Shown here: positions 35,622 to 45,703 of the stretch, piece by piece | Position numbering within the stretch: position 1 is the stretch's first letter | Layout: every line of letters begins with the position of its first letter | From: VFJZ01 sp046598415 | GTDB taxonomy: Bacteria > Actinomycetota > Thermoleophilia > Gaiellales > F1-60-MAGs149 | DNA: 64,000 bases | NCBI GenBank assembly: GCA_046598415.1 | Contig: JBKJIG010000098.1 | Location: 62,001-126,000, forward strand | Direction of reading: 5' to 3' | The notes under the pieces: generated by a model | Database searches by the model: none | Seen by the model: only the letters and a program-made list of their open reading frames with translations | What the model was told of the DNA's origin: nothing | Program-made: the position numbers and the translations under genes

Positions 35622-36701
35622 GTGGCGACCGCCGTACGAACCCTCTCGGACGAATGGACGATCGGCGACGTCCTGGTCCCGAGCCGGGTCGTGCTGGCGC
35701 CCATGGCAGGGGTATCCGCACAGGCCTTCCGCCGCCAGGGACGCCGCTTCGGCGCCGGCCTGGTGTGCTCGGAGATGGTGTCCGCGTGCGGCCTCGACTA
35801 CGGCAACGAGCGCACGCACGGCTACCTGCGCATCGCGCGCGACGAGCGGCCGCTGGCAGTGCAGATCTTCGGGTCCGAGCCCGACCGGATGGCGCGCGCC
35901 GCTGTCATGGTGGTCGAGGCCGGCGCCGACATCGTCGACATCAACATGGGCTGCCCCGTGCGCAAGGTGACCAAGACCGGCGCCGGCAGTTCGCTGATCG
36001 AGGCGGACGGCGGCGACCTCGCGTGCCGCCTCGTGGAGGCCGTCGCGGAGGCGGTCGACGTGCCCGTGACGGTGAAGATGCGCCGCGGCCAGCGCGACGG
36101 CTCGCGGGCGTTTCTGGCGATCGGGCCGCGCCTCGCCCAGGCCGGCGCCCAGGCGCTGACGCTGCACCCGCGCTCCGCCCAGCAGATGTACACGGGCCGA
36201 GCCGACCACGCGCTGACGGCCGAGCTGGTCGAGGCGGTCGACATCCCCGTGATCGCGTCGGGCGACGTCACGTCGCGCGCCACCGCCGAGGCCGTGCTGC
36301 ACACCACCGGCTGCGCCGCGATCATGGTCGCGCGGGCCGCGCAGGGGAACCCTTGGCTGCTGCGCGAGCTGGCCGACGGCACCGACCAGCAGCCGTCGGA
36401 CGACGAGATCGTGGCCGAGCTGGTGCGCTATGCCCGCGCGGTCGTGCACGAGATCGGCGAGCGCCGCGCCGTGCCGTTCCTGCGCAAGTTTCACCCGTGG
36501 TACCTGCGTCGCGGCACGTTCGCGCGCACCCTTCGCACCGAGCTCGGGCAGATCGCGACGCTCGAGGCGCTCGAGGCGCGGCTGTTCGACGAGGCGCCCG
36601 GAGCTCGCGCGCTGATGGCGCTGCACGCTGCCGCCGACGCCGTCGACCACGACGAAGACGCCGAGCTCGGCCTGCCGATCTCGGTGTACGGCGGCGGCTA
36701 G
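35622..36701 (+). CDS. dusB: tRNA-dihydrouridine synthase (DusB family)
   Basis: Flavoenzyme that reduces uridine to dihydrouridine in tRNA. 359 residues: TIM barrel with APMAGVSAQAFRRQ, the catalytic Cys in NMGCPVRKVTKTGAGSSL, FMN/substrate residues in KMRRGQRDGSR and a C-terminal helical domain. GTG start. Adjacent to greA-lysS, a common arrangement. Its stop overlaps the convergent ADH gene by four bases. Confidence 0.95.
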   Translation: MATAVRTLSDEWTIGDVLVPSRVVLAPMAGVSAQAFRRQGRRFGAGLVCSEMVSACGLDYGNERTHGYLRIARDERPLAVQIFGSEPDRMARAAVMVVEAGADIVDINMGCPVRKVTKTGAGSSLIEADGGDLACRLVEAVAEAVDVPVTVKMRRGQRDGSRAFLAIGPRLAQAGAQALTLHPRSAQQMYTGRADHALTAELVEAVDIPVIASGDVTSRATAEAVLHTTGCAAIMVARAAQGNPWLLRELADGTDQQPSDDEIVAELVRYARAVVHEIGERRAVPFLRKFHPWYLRRGTFARTLRTELGQIATLEALEARLFDEAPGARALMALHAAADAVDHDEDAELGLPISVYGGG

Positions 36702-37792
36702 TAGAGGATGACGCTGCGGGCGCGCTCGCGCCTGCGCATGGCCGCCAGCGCGTCGTTGACCTCGTCCAGCGCGATCCGGTCGGTCACCATCCGCTCGATC
36801 GGCAGCTTGCCGGCCAGGTTCAGGCGCGCCAGCAGCGGGAAGTCGACGGCCGGCACGGACGAGCCGTACGACGAACCGAGCAGCTTCATGCCCGACGACG
36901 GGAACACGAGGCCGTCGACGGCCACCTCGGTCTTCTCGGGGGTCATGCCGACCATCACCATGGTGCCGCCGCGCCGCGTGATCCGCGGCATCAGCTCGAC
37001 GGTTTCCCTGAGGCCGATCGCCTCGAAGGAGTAGTCGACGAAGTCGGGCACGATCGCCCGCACCGCGCGCCGGACGCTGCCGTTCGGCTGGATGACATGC
37101 GTCGCGCCGGCCTCGCGGGCCAGCTCGAGCTTCGCGTCCTCGCGGTCGATCGCGATGATCGGATCCGCGCCGGCCAGCGCCGCACCCATGATCACCGATA
37201 GCCCGACGCCGCCGCAGCCGATCACCGCCACCGAAGCGCCCGGCTCGACGCCGGCGGTATTGATGACGGCGCCCACGCCGGTGGCGACGCCGCAGCCGAT
37301 CAGACAGGCCACGTCGAACGGCAGCTCGGGCGGGATCACGACTGCGGCGCTCGCGGGCACCACGGCGTGGGTCGCGAACGTGCCGATCGACAGGTACTGG
37401 CCGACCGGCCCGTCAGCCGAGCTGAGCCGCATGGTGCCGTCGTGCAGCGTGCTGTCAGCGGCGCGGTTGCCGGAACACACCCACTGCTCGCCCCGGCGGC
37501 ACTGCAGGCACGCGCCGCACGGGTACCACCACGACAGCACGACGTGGTCGCCCACGGCGACGTTCGTGACGCCCTCGCCGAGGGCCTCCACGACGCCGGC
37601 CCCCTCGTGGCCGAGAACGAGGGGGAACGACGCCGACCAGTCGCCGTCGACGACGTGCAGGTCGGAGTGGCAGACGCCGCTCGCGCCGTACCGGACGAGC
37701 ACCTCGCCCGCGGAGGGCGGCGCGAGCTCGAGGTCGGTGATCTCGAGGGGCTGCTGGGGGCCGTTGAAGACGGCGGCGCGGACGGTCGGCAT
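36698..37792 (-). CDS. Zinc-dependent alcohol dehydrogenase, class III-like
   Basis: A 364-residue MDR alcohol dehydrogenase. Catalytic zinc: Cys in GASGVCHSDLH and His in GHEGAGVV; structural zinc: CGACLQCRRGEQWVC; NAD-binding GCGGVGLSVI. It resembles the S-(hydroxymethyl)glutathione/mycothiol dehydrogenase (AdhC) group in length and motifs. The ATG at 37790-37792 follows a minus-strand TACGAT (37801-37806) by eight bases. Substrate uncertain. Confidence 0.9.
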   Translation of the reverse strand: MPTVRAAVFNGPQQPLEITDLELAPPSAGEVLVRYGASGVCHSDLHVVDGDWSASFPLVLGHEGAGVVEALGEGVTNVAVGDHVVLSWWYPCGACLQCRRGEQWVCSGNRAADSTLHDGTMRLSSADGPVGQYLSIGTFATHAVVPASAAVVIPPELPFDVACLIGCGVATGVGAVINTAGVEPGASVAVIGCGGVGLSVIMGAALAGADPIIAIDREDAKLELAREAGATHVIQPNGSVRRAVRAIVPDFVDYSFEAIGLRETVELMPRITRRGGTMVMVGMTPEKTEVAVDGLVFPSSGMKLLGSSYGSSVPAVDFPLLARLNLAGKLPIERMVTDRIALDEVNDALAAMRRRERARSVILY

Positions 37793-37800
37793 GGCCGTCG

Positions 37801-37806
37801 ATCGTA
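37801..37806 (-). promoter_or_regulatory. -10-like hexamer of the zinc ADH gene
   Basis: TACGAT on the minus strand, eight bases before the ATG. Confidence 0.45.
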
Positions 37807-37868
37807 GCCGGTTACTGGAGGCTTGATGTGGAGCCTCCCGCACGCCTCCGCGGGGCGTACGAGCGCCC

Positions 37869-38633
37869 CTAAGGCTGGTTGCGCTCCCATACCAGCTGCA
37901 GCCCGTCGAGGGTGAGCCACGGCTCGTGTGCCGTGATGGTCTCGCAGTGCGGGGTGAGCAGGCCCGCGAGGCCACCGGTTGCGACCACCGGGCAGGGGCC
38001 GCCGAGCTCGGCCTGGATGCGGCGCACCAGCCCGTCCACCTGGCCGGCGAAGCCGAACACCGCGCCGGACTGCATCGACGCGACGGTCGACTTGCCGATC
38101 GCGGACGTGGGCGTCGCCAGGTCGACCTTCACGAGGCGGGCGGCGCGGCTGTAGAGCGCCTCCATCGAGATCTCGACGCCCGGCGCAATGGCGCCGCCGA
38201 GGAACTCGCCGTCGGCCGAGACGACGTCGAAGTTGGTCGACGTGCCGAAGTCGACGACGATGCACGGCCCGCCGTGGTGGGCGTGCGCGGCGACCGAGTT
38301 GGCGATCCGGTCGGGGCCGACCTCGCGCGGGTTGTCGGTGCGGACGGGCACGCCCGTCCGCACGCCCGGGCCGATCACGATCGGCTCGGTGCCCGCCACC
38401 CGGCGCAGCACGCTCGTCCACGGATGCGTCAGCGTCGGCACCGTCGTCGACAGCGCCGCGGCCGTGACGACATCGGCGAGGCCGCGCCGCGCCAGCAGGG
38501 CGGCGAGCTCGACGTCGAGCTCGTCGGTGGTGCGGCGCGGGTCGGTGGTCAGCCGCCAGTGCTCGTCGATCTCGCGGCCGCGGTACAGGCCGAGGACGGT
38601 CTGCGTGTTGCCGACGTCGACGGCGAGCAGCAT
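37869..38633 (-). CDS. coaX: Type III pantothenate kinase
   Basis: First step of coenzyme A synthesis: phosphorylates pantothenate with ATP. 254 residues of the ASKHA fold; DVGNTQTVLGLYRGREI is the phosphate-binding start, then DRIANSVAAHAHHG, DFGTSTNFDVV and GGAIAPGVEISMEAL. Complete. It begins 13 bases after the DUF2469 gene and ends the folP-folB-folK-DUF2469-coaX run. Confidence 0.95.
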   Translation of the reverse strand: MLLAVDVGNTQTVLGLYRGREIDEHWRLTTDPRRTTDELDVELAALLARRGLADVVTAAALSTTVPTLTHPWTSVLRRVAGTEPIVIGPGVRTGVPVRTDNPREVGPDRIANSVAAHAHHGGPCIVVDFGTSTNFDVVSADGEFLGGAIAPGVEISMEALYSRAARLVKVDLATPTSAIGKSTVASMQSGAVFGFAGQVDGLVRRIQAELGGPCPVVATGGLAGLLTPHCETITAHEPWLTLDGLQLVWERNQP

Positions 38634-38646
38634 CGTGTGGCTCGGA

Positions 38647-39000
38647 TCAGGCTTCGGGCGGTGCGCTGAACTCGGGCGGGAGCGTCGTCGGCAGCGGGTC
38701 GTCCGGCGGCTTCAGCTCCTCGACCGTGATGTCGGACGAGGTGTGCACCTCGGCGCGCGGGATGATGCGGCTCGGGCGGTTCTTGTCCCACACCCAGACG
38801 TCCTCCATCGTCAGATGGAAGAGCGGGTAGGACGGCTGATGCTCGGGCTTGAGGTTCAGCACGTTGCAGAGGTATGTCGCCTCCTGCGTGAGCACGCAGT
38901 AGCGGAACATCCCGAACACCGTCGCATACTCGTGCTTCAACGCGAGCTCGAGCTCTGCGTCGTACTCCTCGAGGTCCTCGAGATGGGACACGTCGTTCAC
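38647..39000 (-). CDS. DUF2469 family protein
   Basis: A 117-residue cytoplasmic protein with the DUF2469 pattern: an acidic LEEYDAELELALKHEYATVF helix, then MEDVWVWDKNRPSR and DITVEEL. Function unknown; the family is almost restricted to Actinobacteria and is usually found next to rnhB. Here it is tucked between folK (GTGA overlap) and coaX instead. The last 20 residues are Pro-rich and probably disordered. Confidence 0.8.
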   Translation of the reverse strand: MNDVSHLEDLEEYDAELELALKHEYATVFGMFRYCVLTQEATYLCNVLNLKPEHQPSYPLFHLTMEDVWVWDKNRPSRIIPRAEVHTSSDITVEELKPPDDPLPTTLPPEFSAPPEA

Positions 39001-39509
39001 CCCTCGTCGGGAAAGATCGCTCCAATGGTAGCGTCAGCGATCGGGCCCAGTCGCCGAACGCCCTGGTCGGGCAGGGCGGCGAGCGCCTCGGCGAATGCGG
39101 GCTCCGGGAGCACCTCGGAAAGCGGTTCGAGCGCGAACCGGCGCTCCATCAACCGCGGGTGCGGCACCTGCAGGTCGGGCTCGTCGATGACGCGCCCCTC
39201 CCACCACAGGATGTCGAGATCGAGCGTACGCGGGCCGTTGCGCACCGTCCGCACGCGGCCGGCCTCCAGCTCGATGCGCTGCAGCTCGCGCAGTAGCGCC
39301 CGCGGCGCCAGCGACGTCTCGATCAGCAGCGCGGCGTTGGCGTAGTCGGGTTGCCCGGGCGGGCCGCCGACAGGTGCCGTCAGGTACACGTCGGACACCA
39401 CCAGCGCCCGCGTGGTGGGCAGCGCGTCGACGGCGTCGACGGCGGCCCGCAGCGCTGCCAGCGGATCGCCCAGGTTGGCCCCCAGGCCGATCGCCACGTG
39501 GCCACTCAC
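38997..39509 (-). CDS. folK: 2-amino-4-hydroxy-6-hydroxymethyldihydropteridine pyrophosphokinase
   Basis: Folate pathway kinase that pyrophosphorylates the pterin before FolP. 170 residues; IGLGANLGDP, YLTAPVGGPPGQPDYANAA and the signature RTLDLDILWW are intact. GTG start overlapping the folB stop (GTGA), and its own stop overlaps the DUF2469 start (GTGA). Confidence 0.95.
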   Translation of the reverse strand: MSGHVAIGLGANLGDPLAALRAAVDAVDALPTTRALVVSDVYLTAPVGGPPGQPDYANAALLIETSLAPRALLRELQRIELEAGRVRTVRNGPRTLDLDILWWEGRVIDEPDLQVPHPRLMERRFALEPLSEVLPEPAFAEALAALPDQGVRRLGPIADATIGAIFPDEG

Positions 39510-39886
39510 GGGCGGCGCCGGTGGGTGACGGTGACGCCGACCGTGTCGAGGACGAGGGGTACCGGGGCGGACGGCTTCGAGACCCGAACGCTCACCTCGT
39601 CGACCGCGAACTCGGCGATGATGACCGTCGCGACCTCGTCGGCGAGTCGCTCCAGCAGGCGGTACGGGCCGCCGCAGGCGACGTCGTGCGCACGCTGTGC
39701 GACGGCGCCGTAGTCGATCGCGTCGGTCAGCTCGTCGGTGTCGCAGGCGCCGTCCCGCAGCGGGATCATGCGGATGTCGAGGAAGAAGCGCTGGCCGAGC
39801 GCCTGCTCCTCCGGCAGGGCCCCGTGGTGGGCGAAGACGGCGAGGCCGTCGATCGCGATCTCGACCTCGCGCTCGCTGTCACTCAT
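39506..39886 (-). CDS. folB: Dihydroneopterin aldolase
   Basis: Folate pathway aldolase, 126 residues. The family pattern is clear: IAIDGLAVFAHHGALPEEQA with catalytic Glu, DTDELTDAIDYGAVA, and LERLADEVATVI then VRVSKPSAPVP. ATG start overlapping the folP stop (ATGA). The frame is open far upstream through folP, but only this part is folB. Confidence 0.94.
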   Translation of the reverse strand: MSDSEREVEIAIDGLAVFAHHGALPEEQALGQRFFLDIRMIPLRDGACDTDELTDAIDYGAVAQRAHDVACGGPYRLLERLADEVATVIIAEFAVDEVSVRVSKPSAPVPLVLDTVGVTVTHRRRP

Positions 39887-40734
39887 CGTGCGGCTCCGAT
39901 CGCGGCGATGGCGGCGAAGGCATCGCGGTGGACGCCCACGTCGTGGACGCGCAGCATGAACGCGCCGCGCCGCGCGGCCTCGACGTTCGCCGCGATGGTA
40001 GGGACGGTCCGGTCGCGCTCCATGTCGCCCATGATGCGCCCCAGGAAGCTCTTCCGCGAGAGGCCGACCAGCACCGGCGCGCCGCAGCGGGCACCGATCT
40101 CCGCAACGTGCGCGATGAGGCTCAGGTTGTGATCCATGTTCTTGCCGAAGCCGATGCCGGGGTCGACGCAGATGCGCTCGCGGGCGACGCCGGCGTCGCA
40201 GGCACGCTCGACCCGGTCGCACAGCCAGTCGGCCACCTCGGCGACGACATCGTCGTAGCGCGGGTCGTCCTGCATCGTCCGCGGCGTCCCGAGCATGTGC
40301 ATCACGCAGAGGTCGACTCCGGTGCGCGCGACGAGCGCCGCCATCTCCGGATCGCCCAGCGCCGTCACGTCGTTGACCATCGAGGCGCCGGCGCGGATGG
40401 CGGCCTCGGCCACGACGGCCTTCGAGGTGTCGATCGAGATGACGACGTCCGAGACGGCGCGGATGCCCTCGATCACCGGCAGCACGCGTTCCAGCTCGAG
40501 CTCGACCGGGATGCCCTCCGAGCCCGGCCGCGTCGACTCGCCGCCGATGTCGACGACCGCGGCGCCCTCGACCGCGTGGCGCAGGCCCTCCTCGATGGCG
40601 AGCGCCGGGTCGAGGAACCGCCCGGCGTCGGAGAACGAGTCGGGCGTGACGTTGACGACGCCCATCAGTGCAGGCGCGGCGTAGCGGTCGCGGAGCGAGG
40701 GGGAGCCGGCCACGCGCGATATCGTAGAGATCAC
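39883..40734 (-). CDS. folP: Dihydropteroate synthase
   Basis: Joins p-aminobenzoate to the pterin; the sulfonamide target. 283 residues, TIM barrel: MGVVNVTPDSFSDAGRF, DIGGESTRPGSEGIPV, NDVTALGDPEM, GIGFGKNMDHNL and GLSRKSFLGRI. GTG start at 40732-40734 overlapping the stop of the iron ADH gene (GTGA); the upstream open frame is not family-like. Confidence 0.95.
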   Translation of the reverse strand: MISTISRVAGSPSLRDRYAAPALMGVVNVTPDSFSDAGRFLDPALAIEEGLRHAVEGAAVVDIGGESTRPGSEGIPVELELERVLPVIEGIRAVSDVVISIDTSKAVVAEAAIRAGASMVNDVTALGDPEMAALVARTGVDLCVMHMLGTPRTMQDDPRYDDVVAEVADWLCDRVERACDAGVARERICVDPGIGFGKNMDHNLSLIAHVAEIGARCGAPVLVGLSRKSFLGRIMGDMERDRTVPTIAANVEAARRGAFMLRVHDVGVHRDAFAAIAAIGAAR

Positions 40735-41876
40735 CGGGCGGTGACGGCGAGCGCGCGCCGGAAGGCATCCTCGACATCGGCCGCATCCCACGCCACCGGG
40801 TTGGTGGTCAGACAGTAGTCGTCGAGGCTGATCGCGACCAGGTCGGCCATCCGCTCGTCGCCGAAGCCGACGTCGGACGGCACGGGGAAGCCGGCCCCGG
40901 CCAGCACGCGGCGGACGGCGCGGATGCCGCGCGTGCCGTCGCCGGCACCGCCGGCCGGCTCGCCGAGCGCCTCGCCGATGCGCTCCAGCTCGTCGACGCG
41001 GGCGGGGCGGTTCGTTTCCAGGCACTCGGCCAGCAGAAGGCCGACCGCGAGGCCGTGCGGCAGGCCATAGACACCGCCGAGGCCGTGCCCGAGCGCGTGC
41101 TCGGCCGAGCAGCCGGCGAGGTTGATCGCGAGCCCGCCGAACATGCACGCCAGGCTCATGTGCCGGCGCGCGTCGAGGTCGGAGCCATCACGCACCGCTG
41201 GCTCGAGTCCCGCCGCGATGTTGCGCAGCCCCTCGCAGGCCACGGCGATCGAGAACGGCGAGCGGTTCACCACCATGCAGGCCGCCACGCAGTGCGCCAT
41301 CGCGTCGACGCCGCCGTGCAGCGTCGGCGCCGCCGGCAGGCCGAGCGTCAGCTCCGGGTCGATCAGCGAGGCCTGGCCGCGCAGCAGGCTGTGGCCCCAG
41401 GCGCGCTTGCGGCCGTCGGCCGTCTTGATGACGAACGCGCCCGTGAGGTCGGCGCCGGTGCCCGATGTGGTCGGCACCGAGATCAGCGGCACGTGCGGCG
41501 GCCGTGCCTCGACGCGGCCGGCGAGCACGTCCTCGCAGGTCGAGTCGGCCCCGACCACGGCGCGCGTCGCACGGCTGAGGTCGATCGCGGAGCCGCCGCC
41601 GATGGCGACGATACCGTCGGTGCCGCTGGCCGAGAAGGCCTCGACGCAGTCTTCGAACATGGCCATCGTCGGCTCGCCCGACGGCTTCACGAACCGCCGC
41701 CCGGCGGGCACGGCAGCAAGGGCCGTCGCGATGCCCGGATGGTCGGCGACGGGCTCTTCGATGACGATGAACGGACGGCTCACGCCGTGCCGGGCAAGCA
41801 CGACGGGAAGCGACGACACGCAGCCGTCGCCGAACGTGATCTCGACCGGGAGATGAGCGGTAAAGGCCTCCAGCAT
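40731..41876 (-). CDS. Iron-containing alcohol dehydrogenase
   Basis: A 381-residue group III alcohol dehydrogenase. N-terminal Rossmann half with GIVAIGGGSAIDLSRA and SVPTTSGTGADLTG; metal ligands in GGVDAMAHCVAA and EHALGHGLGGVYGLPHG. Candidate substrates include lactaldehyde, maleylacetate and 1,3-propanediol; not resolvable. ATG preceded on the minus strand by TAGTCT seven bases away. It overlaps folP by GTGA, an unexpected operon partner for folate genes. Confidence 0.9.
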   Translation of the reverse strand: MLEAFTAHLPVEITFGDGCVSSLPVVLARHGVSRPFIVIEEPVADHPGIATALAAVPAGRRFVKPSGEPTMAMFEDCVEAFSASGTDGIVAIGGGSAIDLSRATRAVVGADSTCEDVLAGRVEARPPHVPLISVPTTSGTGADLTGAFVIKTADGRKRAWGHSLLRGQASLIDPELTLGLPAAPTLHGGVDAMAHCVAACMVVNRSPFSIAVACEGLRNIAAGLEPAVRDGSDLDARRHMSLACMFGGLAINLAGCSAEHALGHGLGGVYGLPHGLAVGLLLAECLETNRPARVDELERIGEALGEPAGGAGDGTRGIRAVRRVLAGAGFPVPSDVGFGDERMADLVAISLDDYCLTTNPVAWDAADVEDAFRRALAVTAR

Positions 41877-41883
41877 GAGCTGG

Positions 41884-41889
41884 AGACTA
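41884..41889 (-). promoter_or_regulatory. -10-like hexamer of the iron ADH/folate operon
   Basis: TAGTCT on the minus strand ending seven bases before the iron ADH ATG, and the only promoter-like site found for the folate genes downstream. Confidence 0.4.
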
Positions 41890-41927
41890 GAGGTTCGATG
41901 CGGGCCTCGCGCCCGCTCCGGGCGCTG

Positions 41928-43880
<1,953 letters not shown>

Positions 43881-43905
43881 TAACCCTGCCCCGTAGGGTG
43901 AAAGT

Positions 43906-43923
43906 GGCGGCCGAGTGGCCGCC
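43906..43923 (-). other. Hairpin in the ftsH leader region
   Basis: GGCGGCC-GAGT-GGCCGCC, 26-43 bases upstream of the ftsH GTG. It could sit in the 5' untranslated region, or be an unpaired-side element of the divergent promoter region 43881-44096. Confidence 0.35.
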
Positions 43924-44080
43924 CAACGTGGTCGCAGCCTAGCACGCGGATAGTCATCGTCCCGGGTCGTGCAATCCGTTAGCAGCAGGGCGAACCGCGG
44001 GCGCGCGCGGTGCGAACAACAGTCGTGCATGCGACGATCTCGTCCCCGCTCGGGGCCGCTCGCGGCCGGGCTCCGTCCAG

Positions 44081-44086
44081 TACCAT
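44081..44086 (+). promoter_or_regulatory. -10-like hexamer of the second ECF sigma gene
   Basis: TACCAT ten bases before the ATG at 44097; looser than the pattern elsewhere. Confidence 0.3.
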
Positions 44087-44096
44087 CTCGAACCGG

Positions 44097-44654
44097 ATGA
44101 GTCCCGGCGAGCTCTCGGACGCGAACCTGATCGCCCGCTGCGCAGCGGGCGACGACAGCGCGCTCGCCGCCCTGTACGACCGGTACGGCCGATCGGCGTA
44201 TGGACTGGCACTGCGGATCGTGCGCGACGCGTCGCTGGCGGAGGACGCGGTGCAGGAGGGTTTCCTCGCCGTGTGGCGCGGTGCGGCGCGGTTCGACGCC
44301 GCTCGCGCCAAGGCCTCCACGTGGCTGTTGTCCCTGGTGCACCACAAGGCCGTCGACCTCGTCCGCCGCGAGGAGGCCCGGCCCGCCCAGCCCACGGCGG
44401 AGCTGCCCGAGACGGTGGCCTCGGACGATGTTCCCCGCGCCGTGCTGGAAGGCTTCGAGCGTCGGCGCATCGACGTCGCGCTCGACCTCCTGCCGGCGCC
44501 GCAGCGCGAGGTGCTGGCGCTGGCCTACTTCGACGGCCTGTCGCAGTCCGAGTTGGCGGAACACCTGGGTGAGCCGCTCGGCACGATCAAGTCACGGACG
44601 CACGCGGCGCTCGCGCGCCTGCGCCATCTCCTGGCCGAGAACGGGGCAGACTGA
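44097..44654 (+). CDS. ECF-type sigma factor (SigK-like)
   Basis: A 185-residue ECF sigma. Region 2: LIARCAAGDDSALAALYDRY, AEDAVQEGFLAVWRGAARF and ASTWLLSLVHHKAVDLVRR. Region 4: LLPAPQREVLALAYFDGLSQ, SELAEHLGEPLGTIKSR. The frame is open 29 codons upstream, but the ATG at 44097 starts the conserved domain. Six bases before an RskA-like anti-sigma gene, so probably membrane-regulated. Confidence 0.92.
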   Translation: MSPGELSDANLIARCAAGDDSALAALYDRYGRSAYGLALRIVRDASLAEDAVQEGFLAVWRGAARFDAARAKASTWLLSLVHHKAVDLVRREEARPAQPTAELPETVASDDVPRAVLEGFERRRIDVALDLLPAPQREVLALAYFDGLSQSELAEHLGEPLGTIKSRTHAALARLRHLLAENGAD

Positions 44655-44660
44655 GACACG

Positions 44661-45446
44661 ATGGACGCTGGCTCCTACACCCACGACGAGCTCGAAGTGC
44701 TGGTCTCAACCCATGCGCTGGACGCGCTCGACCCGGCCGACGCAGCCGCGGTCGACGCCCATCTTGAGGGCTGCGAGACGTGCCGTGCGGCCTTCGACGA
44801 GGCACTCGAGACGGCGGCGGCGCTGGCCCTGAGCGTGCCGCCGGCCGAGCCGCCGGCCGACCTCCGCGAGCGCATCCTGGTCGCCGCGCGCGCCACGCCG
44901 CAGGAGCCGGCAGTCGCCTCGCCGGCGTTCGCAGCGGCGCCGGCCGCAGCCGCCAGGCGGCCGCGGCGCCGGTTCGCCGAGATCTTCACGCCGTCCCGCA
45001 ACTTCGCCGCGGCCTTCGCGATCACGGCGGCGCTGCTCGGTGTGCTGTACGTGGCCGAGCGCGACAAGACCTCGACGCTGCAGGCGGAGCGCGACAGCTC
45101 GGCGCTGGTCAGCCAGGCGCTGGCGGCGCCGGGCGCGCAGGTCGTCCCGCTGTCGGGCCCGGGTGGCGAGGGCGGCGGCGCGCTGCTCCTGGCCTCCGAC
45201 CGCAAGCCGCTCGTGGTCTCCGACCTGCTGCCCGCTCCACCCGGCAAGGTGTGGGAGGTCTGGACGATTCCCGCCGGCGGCGCGCCGGTTTCAGCCGGGC
45301 TCATGCACGGCGGTTCGGACAACGTGCTCCAGCTGCAGGATCCGGTCGGCACGGGCACGACGGTCGCCATCACGGCCGAGCCCGATGACGGCACGCAGCA
45401 TGGTGGCCCGACTGGCTCGATCGCCCTCTCGGGCGGCGTCAGCTAG
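44661..45446 (+). CDS. RskA-like anti-sigma factor
   Basis: A 261-residue anti-sigma partner. Zinc-finger region with HLEGCETCRAAF (about 34-45), one transmembrane helix near ITAALLGVLYVA, and a C-terminal RskA domain with KVWEVWTIPAGGAPVSAGL and ITAEPDDGTQHGGPTGSI. RskA-type proteins are cut by regulated proteolysis to free the sigma factor; FtsH or a site-2 protease could be involved (inference only). The gene converges toward the Mo oxidoreductase across a palindrome. Confidence 0.92.
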   Translation: MDAGSYTHDELEVLVSTHALDALDPADAAAVDAHLEGCETCRAAFDEALETAAALALSVPPAEPPADLRERILVAARATPQEPAVASPAFAAAPAAAARRPRRRFAEIFTPSRNFAAAFAITAALLGVLYVAERDKTSTLQAERDSSALVSQALAAPGAQVVPLSGPGGEGGGALLLASDRKPLVVSDLLPAPPGKVWEVWTIPAGGAPVSAGLMHGGSDNVLQLQDPVGTGTTVAITAEPDDGTQHGGPTGSIALSGGVS

Positions 45447-45607
45447 CTGCGCCGCCCGCCCGCACGCCATCCTGCGTCGCCTGATCCACCTCCAGCAGCT
45501 GCCCGGACGATGTCTAGCGCGATCTCCGTGCCGAGCAGCGCGCGCTTCGTCCTGAACCGGGGACTTCGCCGATCGGTCGCGCGATCCGTGCCGCTTCCGC
45601 GCGGAAG

Positions 45608-45660
45608 CGTTCTGGGGTCAGACCCCAGGAACGGCCGTTTCGGGGTCTGACCCCAGAACG
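45608..45660. repeat. REP-like nested palindrome, GGGGTC(A/T)GACCCC cores
   Basis: A perfect 19-base inverted repeat (45608-45626 and 45642-45660, each beginning or ending CGTTCTGGGGTC/GAACG) around a centre with its own AACGGCCGTT palindrome. Each arm contains a GGGGTCAGACCCC or GGGGTCTGACCCC palindrome. It lies in the 257-base gap between two converging genes; the rest of that gap (45447-45703) shows nothing else. Confidence 0.75.
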
Positions 45661-45703
45661 GACGGCGCACGCATCCGCACGCAAGCCGCACGCCCGGTCC
45701 GGC

